Under the pieces are notes generated by a model. That model did no database searches, had not been told where the DNA came from, and worked only from the letters and a program-made list of their open reading frames with translations. This document shows positions 37,513 to 43,863 of a stretch of DNA of 64,000 bases, piece by piece (the first letter of the stretch is position 1; each line of letters opens with the position of its first letter). Origin of the DNA: Burkholderiales bacterium (GTDB lineage: Bacteria; Pseudomonadota; Gammaproteobacteria; Burkholderiales; Burkholderiaceae_C); NCBI GenBank assembly GCA_947377275.1, contig CANCFV010000003.1:19448-83447 (forward strand). The letters are read 5' to 3'. The position numbers and the translations under genes were made by a program.

Positions 37513-37573
37513 TTTTTGCCCGGGTGTTATTGACGCGAACATTTAACCCGGGTATATTTCATTTTTACCCGGA
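37513..37573. repeat. Three CCCGG-centred boxes over a promoter (probable operators)
   Basis: TTTTTGCCCGGGTG, TTTAACCCGGGTAT and TTTTTACCCGGATG are centred at 37521.5, 37549.5 and 37570.5, with 28 and 21 bases between centres. The first two contain perfect CCCGGG dyads. The second overlaps the -35/-10 spacer and the third abuts the start codon at 37573, so a bound repressor would block transcription. The binding protein is not identified. Confidence 0.6.
37530..37558 (+). promoter_or_regulatory. Sigma-70 promoter of the DUF2239 / MFS operon
   Basis: TTGACG at 37530-37535, a 17-base spacer and TATATT at 37553-37558. Transcription should begin near 37565, leaving only about eight bases before the ATG at 37573 and no Shine-Dalgarno. 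The mRNA would be nearly leaderless. Confidence 0.65.
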
Positions 37574-38208
37574 TGAATCAAGCCAGCACAGCCATGCCAA
37601 ACAACACCTGGATCGCCTTCGCCAAGCACAAACAAATCGCCGTGGGCGAGCCCAGAAACGTGGCCACCCACGTGAAGGCATTTCTCGATACCCAACCCGA
37701 GGTGCCCTTTGTTGTGCTCGATGCAGACACCAGTCAGCCCATTGAGCTCGACCTGCGCGGCTCACTTGCTGCGATATTGAAACGCCTGCCCGTGCCTGAA
37801 GCATCGAGCACATCGGCCGCCGAAGCCACACCACGCGGACCCGGGCGCCCCAAGCTCGGAGTCGTGGCGCGCGAAGTCACCTTGTTGCCCCGGCACTGGG
37901 ACTGGCTGGGCTCGCAGCCTGGCGGGGCATCGGTGGCGCTGCGCAAGCTCGTCGAACAGGCCCAACGTGCGAGCCTTGAATCCGACCGCAGGCGCGTGGC
38001 CACTGAATCCGCCTACCGCTTCATGCATGCCATGGCCGGTGACGAAAAGGGCTTCGAAGAGGCCTCGCGTGCACTGTTCGCAAACCAGCTTGAGCGGCTC
38101 AAAGACGTGGTCGCCAAATGGCCGCGTGATGTGCGGTCACACCTGCTGGAACTGGCCGGCCGTGCGCTTGCTGCCCCCAATACCGACGCAGCGAAAGCCG
38201 CCGATTGA
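37573..38208 (+). CDS. DUF2239-family protein
   Basis: 211-residue soluble protein. The central signature is GPGRPKLGVVAREVTLLPRH followed by WDWLGSQPGGASVALRKLVE, which is typical of DUF2239; the basic GRPK element and the downstream helical LRKLVEQA look nucleic-acid binding. The C-terminal part is helical (SAYRFMHAMAGDEKGFEEAS). No experiment-based function is known to me. It is the first gene after the CCCGG-box promoter and only 14 bases before the MFS gene, so the two form an operon. It could itself be the regulator that binds these boxes, which is inference. Confidence 0.85.
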   Translation: MNQASTAMPNNTWIAFAKHKQIAVGEPRNVATHVKAFLDTQPEVPFVVLDADTSQPIELDLRGSLAAILKRLPVPEASSTSAAEATPRGPGRPKLGVVAREVTLLPRHWDWLGSQPGGASVALRKLVEQAQRASLESDRRRVATESAYRFMHAMAGDEKGFEEASRALFANQLERLKDVVAKWPRDVRSHLLELAGRALAAPNTDAAKAAD

Positions 38209-38222
38209 ACAAGTAGAACAAC

Positions 38223-39518
38223 GTGAAGCCATTGCCAACACCTGTGGAAGCCCTTGGGCATCAGCCCGAGGCTCATCCACCCGCCAAGCGACGAGAGCCC
38301 GCCATGGGCTTCATCATGCTGACGGTCCTCATCGACATGATCGCGATCGGCCTGATCGTGCCGGTGCTGCCGGGGCTGGTGGGCACCTTCACGTCCTCCC
38401 CCGCCGAGCAGACGTTCTGGTTTGGTGCCGTGGCCTTGAGCTTAGGCTTGAGCAACTTCTTCGCGTCGCCCATCATTGGCGCGCTGTCAGACCAGTTTGG
38501 CCGTCGGCCCCTGTTGCTGCTCGGCTTCTCGGGGCTGGCCTTGAGCTTCATCGTCACGGGCTTGGCCACCGCCCTGTGGATGTTGATTGTGGTGCGCTTG
38601 TTCAGCGGTGCGATGCAAGCCAACGCGGCCGTGGCCAATGCCTACGTGGCGGACATCACCGCGCCGCAAGACCGTGCCCGGCGCTTCGGGCTGGTCGGCG
38701 CGATGTTCGGGTTGGGTTTCACACTGGGCCCTGCTTTGGGCGGCTACCTCGGTGGCATCAACCTGCACCTGCCATTTTTCTTTGCTGGCGGCCTGGCCAT
38801 CTTGAATTTGACCTATGGGTACTTCGTGCTGCCGGAGTCACTGACACCCGAACAGCGCAAGCCTTTCGCGTGGCATCGCGCCAACCCGCTCGGCGCCTTC
38901 GCTGGCCTGAAGCAACTGCAAGGGGTGGGCGCACTGGTGGTGGTCACCGGCCTGTCCGGGCTGGCCCAGTCGACGCTGTTCAACAGCTTCGTGCTCTACA
39001 CGACCTTCAAGTTTGATTGGGGGCCAAGAGACAACGGCCTGGCGCTGTTTACCGTGGGCTTGTCATCGGTATTGGTCCAGGGCGTGCTGCTCAAACATCT
39101 GCTGAAGCACATGTCAGCACGGGTCTTGGCGGTGGGTGGGCTGTTGGCATCGATGCTGACCTACCTGGCTTTCGGCGTCGCCACCGAAGGCTGGATGATG
39201 TTCGCGGTCATCGTCGTGGGTACGCTGCTGAGCGGCGGGGCCGGGGCGGTGGTTCAAAGCCAGATCTCCAACGCGGCCCATGCACGCGACCAGGGCCAGA
39301 CCATGGGCGCCGTGGCGGCCGTCAACAGCCTGATGGCGGTGATGTCGCCTGTCATCAGCGCGAGCTTGCTGGGCATCGTCTCTCACTTGCCCAAGGGGGA
39401 TTGGCGCATGGGCCTGCCGTTTTACTTTTGCGCCGCGCTGCAGATGGTCGGTACAGCCGTCCTGTTCCGGCACTTTCACCGGGGTGACGGCAAGGCGCTT
39501 GGGCCTGAACCAGATTGA
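38223..39518 (+). CDS. TetA-like MFS drug exporter
   Basis: Major-facilitator antiporter of the Tet/DHA1 group. TM1 reads MLTVLIDMIAIGLIVPVLPG and the A motif between TM2 and TM3 is GALSDQFGRRPLLLLG, both near-diagnostic for this group; motif C is GLGFTLGPALGGYLGG. The open frame begins at GTG 38223, giving 431 residues with a 27-residue charged leader; an ATG at 38304 (MGFIMLTVL) is an equally good start. It is co-transcribed with DUF2239. Specific tetracycline resistance cannot be claimed from sequence. Confidence 0.9.
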   Translation: MKPLPTPVEALGHQPEAHPPAKRREPAMGFIMLTVLIDMIAIGLIVPVLPGLVGTFTSSPAEQTFWFGAVALSLGLSNFFASPIIGALSDQFGRRPLLLLGFSGLALSFIVTGLATALWMLIVVRLFSGAMQANAAVANAYVADITAPQDRARRFGLVGAMFGLGFTLGPALGGYLGGINLHLPFFFAGGLAILNLTYGYFVLPESLTPEQRKPFAWHRANPLGAFAGLKQLQGVGALVVVTGLSGLAQSTLFNSFVLYTTFKFDWGPRDNGLALFTVGLSSVLVQGVLLKHLLKHMSARVLAVGGLLASMLTYLAFGVATEGWMMFAVIVVGTLLSGGAGAVVQSQISNAAHARDQGQTMGAVAAVNSLMAVMSPVISASLLGIVSHLPKGDWRMGLPFYFCAALQMVGTAVLFRHFHRGDGKALGPEPD

Positions 39519-39616
39519 CTCGCCCAGAACGTGCGCTGCGCGGGCAATTACCTGACATGGTGACTGGGGCGTCATCAAGCGGGCGCGCAAAACTTGTTAG
39601 CCTATCGCCAGATGCA

Positions 39617-39690
39617 GAGGTACCGCTCTCTTCACCGTCTCACGACTGCGCCCGGTACAGGCGCAATGTCTTGAGAGGTGCCTTTCCATG
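39617..39690 (+). promoter_or_regulatory. Foldable leader that can hide the SMR ribosome-binding site
   Basis: A perfect hairpin (TGCGCC 39647-39652, seven-base loop, GGCGCA 39660-39665) sits inside a longer imperfect pairing between GGTACCGCTCTC (39619-39630) and GAGAGGTGCC (39673-39682). The second arm contains the GAGAGG ribosome-binding site of the SMR gene. I could not match it to guanidine riboswitch classes I, II or III, so it is only a candidate. Confidence 0.35.
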
Positions 39691-40020
39691 AATGACCGTA
39701 CCTTCGCGTGGCTGGTACTTGCCATGAGCGTGCTTGCCGAAGTCCTCGGCACCCTGGCCTTGCGGCAAGCCGCAGGCTTCACCAGGCCCTGGCCATCGGC
39801 CGCCGTGGCGGTCTGCTACGCCAGTGCCATCTGGCTGATGTCGATCGCCGTCAAACACCTTGAAATGGGCTTGGCGTATGCCGTATGGGCCGGTGCCGGT
39901 ACCGCGGTGACGGCGATCTTGGGCATGCTCTGGTTTGATGAGGCGCGCTCGGCCTTGCGGCTTGCGGGCCTGGGGTGCATCGTGATCGGCGTGATAGCGC
40001 TCAATCTCAGCAGCCGGTGA
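39688..40020 (+). CDS. SMR-family small multidrug exporter (EmrE/SugE type)
   Basis: 110-residue inner-membrane protein with four helices and the essential proton-coupling glutamate E18 in LVLAMSVLAEVLGTLALRQA. Further SMR landmarks are YAVWAGAGTAVTAILGMLWF and the final helix GLGCIVIGVIALNLSS. GAGAGG is nine bases before the ATG. It probably works as a dual-topology dimer. It stands alone, after the Tet-like exporter. Quaternary ammonium or guanidinium may be the substrate; the sequence does not settle which. Confidence 0.93.
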   Translation: MNDRTFAWLVLAMSVLAEVLGTLALRQAAGFTRPWPSAAVAVCYASAIWLMSIAVKHLEMGLAYAVWAGAGTAVTAILGMLWFDEARSALRLAGLGCIVIGVIALNLSSR

Positions 40021-40163
40021 GCTGGCGCTCCCGGTTTGAGACAAGCCGGAAGCGTTGAAGCGCCATCGCACCAGCCAGCCAACCAAGAAGTGCCAAACAA
40101 CGCGCTCGTTGCAAAACGAGCCGATCAACGATGGCACATTGGTCACGTCTATTGCGGCGCGCA

Positions 40164-40565
40164 TCAAGCATGCATGGCTTGATCGTCGAGCGCCAAAAAT
40201 ACCTCTCGCGCAGCCGTCAGCCCATTGAGCGCAGCAGGAAACCCAGCATAGACCGCCATCTGCATGATGACCTCGACGATCTCCTGCCGGGTGACACCCA
40301 CGTTCAGCGCCGCACGCAAGTGCACCTTGAGCTGGGGCGCGGCATTGCCCATGGCCGTGAGTGCCGCCACGACCGCGATCTCTCTGCTGCGCAGGTCCAG
40401 GCCCGGCCGGCTGTAGATGTCGCCAAACGGGAACTCGATCAGGTAGCACGCAAAGTCGGGGGCGATGTCGGCCAAGCTGGCCACCACCCGCTCGCCTGCT
40501 TCGCCATCGATCTCTCGCAACTTGGCAAGCCCCCGGCTGAACCGTTCATTCGTGTCTGCGCTCAT
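40164..40565 (-). CDS. Carboxymuconolactone-decarboxylase-family protein
   Basis: 133-residue alpha-helical protein of the CMD superfamily. The region DLRSREIAVVAALTAMGNAA, then LKVHLRAALNVGVTRQEIVE and MAVYAGFPAALNG is the 4-carboxymuconolactone decarboxylase form, lacking the CxxC of AhpD. The start at 40565 overlaps the 3' end of the MerR gene by 20 bases, so the two form a tightly coupled operon with the regulator first. No aromatic-degradation genes are close, so the substrate is open. Confidence 0.9.
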   Translation of the reverse strand: MSADTNERFSRGLAKLREIDGEAGERVVASLADIAPDFACYLIEFPFGDIYSRPGLDLRSREIAVVAALTAMGNAAPQLKVHLRAALNVGVTRQEIVEVIMQMAVYAGFPAALNGLTAAREVFLALDDQAMHA

Positions 40566-40935
40566 ATGGCGTCCTTTCCAGGTGTTGGTAGTGCTCAACC
40601 TTGGTCTGCAACACCTGTGCGGCATGCTGCATGGCCTGGATGGATGCCTGCACCTCGGCAAGGTGTTGCGCCAGCAGCGCCCGCCGCGCAGGCACCGTTG
40701 AGTCACCTTGGCTGCGCAAGCGCGCGAACACCTGCATCTGCCCAATGGGCATGCGGGTGTCACGCAAGCGCAGCAAGAAGCTGACCCAATCCAGGTCGGC
40801 AGCGGCATAGCGACGCTGCCCACCCGGTGCCCTGCCCACGGGGGCTATCAGCCCTGCACGCTCGTAGTAACGCAGCGTGTGGGCAGACAGGCCTGTGCGT
40901 GTGGCCACTTCGGTGATGCTGAGAAATCCATCCAT
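40546..40935 (-). CDS. MerR-family regulator
   Basis: 129-residue MerR protein. The DNA-binding domain is standard (LSITEVATRTGLSAHTLRYY, ERAGLIAPVGR, YAAADLDWVSFLLRLRDTRM), followed by a long dimerisation helix. No cysteine or histidine cluster for metal binding is found, so it is an organic-ligand or stress type rather than a metal sensor. It overlaps the downstream CMD gene by 20 bases and probably regulates its own operon. Confidence 0.92.
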   Translation of the reverse strand: MDGFLSITEVATRTGLSAHTLRYYERAGLIAPVGRAPGGQRRYAAADLDWVSFLLRLRDTRMPIGQMQVFARLRSQGDSTVPARRALLAQHLAEVQASIQAMQHAAQVLQTKVEHYQHLERTPYERRHE

Positions 40936-40968
40936 GACTGGATCCTAAAAGTTGGAGTGCACTCGAAG

Positions 40969-41901
40969 TCAAGCGTTTGCTGCACTGAGTTGCGCCACCA
41001 GAAAGTCCACCATGGCCCTGAGCTTGGGAGGCACCACGCGCTGCGGTTGCCACAAGGCCCAGGCGGTCGCACCAAACGCGGGCTGAGGCGTCCACTGGGG
41101 CAAGGCCACGCGCAACTGGCCAGACGCCAGATCGGCGGTCACCGCAAAGCGGGGCAACAGGCCGAGGCCCATGTCGGCCAGCAAGAGGTCTCGCACCACG
41201 TCGCTGCTGTTGACGATCACCGGCCCAGAAACCTTCACCGCGCAGGTGTGTCGACCTGGGCCCTCAAAGCGCCAGGTGATCGGCTGACCAGGCTGGCTGA
41301 CGCCAAAAGGCAGGCAGGGCAGATCCCGCAACTGGTCCGGGTGCAAGAGCTTCTTGCCTCGCAGAAAGCGCGGTGATGCACACAGCACAAAGTCGAACGC
41401 ATGCACGGGTCGCCCCGCCAATTGACCTGGGGGTTCATCGGTGAGCCGAATGGCCAGATCAAGGCCTTCTTCCCACAGGTCCACGTAGCGGTTGACCAGC
41501 AGCAGCTCCACTTGGATGTCCGGGTACTGCAGATGGAATGCGGGCAGCAGCGGCCCCAGCACGTGTTTGCCGTAAGTCACCGAAGCCGTCATCTTCAAGC
41601 GACCGGCGGGCCTCGTGGACAGTGATGACAAGGACGCCGACGCATCCCCGACCAACCGCACCATGCTGGCCGCGTGTTCGTACAGCACCTGCCCCGCCTC
41701 GGTCACCGTCATGCTTCGGGTGGTGCGGTGCAAGAGCGTGACGCCCACGCTGCGCTCCAGCCGCTGGATCTGCTTGGTCACGGCGGATTTGCCCAGGCCC
41801 AATGCGACCGCCGCAGCGGTGAAGCCGCCCATGTCCACCACTTTCACGAACACCAGCAGATCGGCCATGCGTTGGCTCTGGGCCAGGTACGAGTCTTCCA
41901 T
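40969..41901 (-). CDS. LysR-type regulator
   Basis: 310-residue LysR protein of the CrgA-like subgroup. HTH landmarks: ADLLVFVKVVDMGGFTAAAV, GLGKSAVTKQIQRLERSVGV, LLHRTTRSMTVTEAG. The ATG at 41901 is preferred over 41931 because GGAGG lies six bases upstream of it. It is divergent from the tautomerase-isochorismatase fusion, with 96 bases between the starts, and is its probable regulator. Confidence 0.92.
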   Translation of the reverse strand: MEDSYLAQSQRMADLLVFVKVVDMGGFTAAAVALGLGKSAVTKQIQRLERSVGVTLLHRTTRSMTVTEAGQVLYEHAASMVRLVGDASASLSSLSTRPAGRLKMTASVTYGKHVLGPLLPAFHLQYPDIQVELLLVNRYVDLWEEGLDLAIRLTDEPPGQLAGRPVHAFDFVLCASPRFLRGKKLLHPDQLRDLPCLPFGVSQPGQPITWRFEGPGRHTCAVKVSGPVIVNSSDVVRDLLLADMGLGLLPRFAVTADLASGQLRVALPQWTPQPAFGATAWALWQPQRVVPPKLRAMVDFLVAQLSAANA

Positions 41902-41937
41902 TGTTTCCTCCATGGAAACTGAATTGTGCATTTGAGA

Positions 41938-41953
41938 GATATTGTTTTATATC
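41938..41953. promoter_or_regulatory. Inverted repeat GATAT-N6-ATATC in a divergent LysR region
   Basis: Perfect 5-base dyad with an AT-rich spacer in the 96-base region shared by the LysR gene and the fusion gene. The position fits a LysR recognition site or an overlapping promoter. Confidence 0.4.
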
Positions 41954-41997
41954 AGCAGCTCGGCCACGATGGCCACTCTATCCAAACGGAGACCGCC

Positions 41998-43128
41998 ATG
42001 CCCCTCTTGACCCTCGACATCACCAGCGCACCGCTGACATCTGAACAGCGCACCCTGATCCAGCAAGGTTTAACGCAGCTGATGGCCTCGGTGCTGGACA
42101 AAGTAGCTGACCTGACCGTGGTGAATCTGCGCGAGAGCCCCGATCGGTCTGCGTGGTCTGTGGGTGGCCGACCCTTGTCAGAAGCCGAGTGGTGCGCCAG
42201 CCTGCATGTCGCCATCACCGAAGGCAGCAACAGCCTTGCACAACAAAACACCTTCCTGGCTGCGGCGCACGAGCTGCTTCAAGCCGCCATGGGCCAGCCG
42301 CCTTCAGCGCCGCTCTACATCGTGATGCAGAACGTGCCTGGTGCGCATTGGGGCTACGGGGGCCGCACGCAAGCCAGCCGTCAGGCGCCGCGTGCATCGC
42401 TGGGTTTGCCACAGACCATCAAGCAGTTGTCGGGTGCAGCTGGCAACGATGCCCTGTCGGCGCAAGGCTGCGCCCTCCTCTTGCTGGACTTCCAGCGCGA
42501 ATACGAGCGCGATGGGCGCTTGCCGCTAGACGGGTTTGGGGCCGCTGCCCATGAGGCTGATCGCTTGGTTCAGGCTGCCGATGCTTGCGGCGTCCCGGTG
42601 ATCCATGTCCACCATGTGGCTGCGCAAGCCAATGCTGCATTGTTCGACTGCAACGGCACCGGCATCATGCCCGCGCAGAAGCCCACAATGGGCGCTCACC
42701 ACGTCAAGCTGATCAAGCACTGGCCATCGGCACTTCATGAAACCGACCTGTTGCAAGCACTGCGGCAGCGCGACATCCACACGGTCGTGCTGGCTGGCTG
42801 CATGACGCACAACTGTGTGGACAGCTCGGCACGGCATGCCTTGCACCTCGGCTTCCAGGTGGTGGTGGCCGGAGATGCCTGCGCGACACGGGCCTTGCCT
42901 GCGACCGATGACACGGCCATCCCCGCCGAAGTGGTTCAACGAGTCACACTGGCCGGCCTGGCTGACCGGCATGGCACGGTCATGTCCGTCAACGAAGTCG
43001 TGTCAATGTGGCATCTGTCTACCTGCATTGGCAATGCCAGCGCTGTGCAGCCGCCGGATTCTGCCGACCATGTCCATGGTGATCACTCCTCAAACCCCGT
43101 TGCATCAAAAAGCAGCAGGGTCGGTTGA
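41998..43128 (+). CDS. Tautomerase (4-OT-like) fused to isochorismatase-type cysteine hydrolase
   Basis: 376-residue two-domain protein. Start ATG 41998 has GGAG six bases upstream and gives MPLLTLDI, so after methionine removal proline becomes residue 1, the catalytic base of 4-oxalocrotonate tautomerases. The first 130 residues are tautomerase-like (EQRTLIQQGLTQLMASVLDK, VVNLRESPD). Residues about 160-345 are a cysteine hydrolase with a full triad: D164 in LLLDFQ, K240 in IKHWPSAL and C273 in MTHNCVDSSARHA. The two activities could act in sequence on one ring-cleavage or amide compound. Divergent from a LysR regulator. The C-terminal 30 residues look non-conserved. Confidence 0.85.
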   Translation: MPLLTLDITSAPLTSEQRTLIQQGLTQLMASVLDKVADLTVVNLRESPDRSAWSVGGRPLSEAEWCASLHVAITEGSNSLAQQNTFLAAAHELLQAAMGQPPSAPLYIVMQNVPGAHWGYGGRTQASRQAPRASLGLPQTIKQLSGAAGNDALSAQGCALLLLDFQREYERDGRLPLDGFGAAAHEADRLVQAADACGVPVIHVHHVAAQANAALFDCNGTGIMPAQKPTMGAHHVKLIKHWPSALHETDLLQALRQRDIHTVVLAGCMTHNCVDSSARHALHLGFQVVVAGDACATRALPATDDTAIPAEVVQRVTLAGLADRHGTVMSVNEVVSMWHLSTCIGNASAVQPPDSADHVHGDHSSNPVASKSSRVG

Positions 43129-43139
43129 ACACCCGGGGG

Positions 43140-43158
43140 TGCGGCAGAAAAATTGGAC
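43140..43158. repeat. Probable terminal inverted-repeat end of the IS3-type element
   Basis: GCGGCAGAAAAATTGGAC lies just outside the transposase stop and reads, on the other strand, like GTCCAATTTTTCTGCCGC, close to the terminal repeats of several IS3-group elements. No matching left end was found upstream of the transposase fragment. Confidence 0.4.
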
Positions 43159-43161
43159 TGG

Positions 43162-43728
43162 CTAAACAGCAATTCCTAGGCTTCTGCGATGCCAGATTGG
43201 ACTGCGGGCTCCAAGCGAGATCTTGATCCGCACCTCGTTGTACAACTGGATATAGGCGTCCAAGGACGCGATGAATTCGTCGATGGTTGTGGACAGCCCG
43301 TCGCGAGAGAAGAACATCTCGATCTTCAAGCGGCCGAAGAAGCCTTCGCATGCGGCGTTGTCTGGCGAGCACCCCTTGCTCGACATGGAGCGAACCAGTT
43401 TGGCATCGGCGATTCGCGATAGCCAGCCGGGCCAACGATAGTGGCCGCCACGGTCCGAATGCACCACGGGCCGAGAACCGCTAGCAGCGATCTTGTCGAT
43501 GGCCGCGTCCAGCATCGTATTGACCAGCGCGACGCCGCCAATTCCCCAGGCGCCGTCCACGGCGTGAACTACGTTGACCCAGATGCGCTCCCTGGGCTGC
43601 CGCTCGACAAATGCAACGGAGGCCTCCTTCGATCCGGAGAACGTGTGCTCCTTTGACACGACGTTGATCGAACCAACAATGTTCGGCGTGATGGCCGCGT
43701 TTCCAGTCAATCCGTGCCACTTGATCAT
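43162..43728 (-). pseudogene. IS3-family transposase OrfB, 3' fragment
   Basis: The last ~150 residues of an IS3-group integrase are plain: VVHSDRGGHYRWPGWLSRIA with the second catalytic Asp, GCSPDNAACEGFFGRLKIEM with the catalytic Glu, and the end ARSPIWHRRSLGIAV. The first catalytic Asp region, the N-terminal part of OrfB and all of OrfA are missing. Upstream of VNTMLDAAIDKI the sequence departs from what I expect of the family. The element is dead. It separates the fusion gene from the DUF3604 module. Confidence 0.85.
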
Positions 43729-43863
43729 GGCATCTGAGAGCCGGTCAAAAGCGAGCTGTTCTTGGCCCTTCGCCGCTTAAGCCATCAAAGTTTTCTGCTG
43801 CATTCCCAACATGTTTGCGGTGATTGTGTGATTTGACCCGACCAATAGCAGATTCCTCGCGAA

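Noticed and set aside
39617..39690. Guanidine riboswitch (class I, II or III) before the SMR gene
   Set aside because: No paired ACGR loops and no ykkC or class III core could be aligned, so only a generic structured leader is reported.
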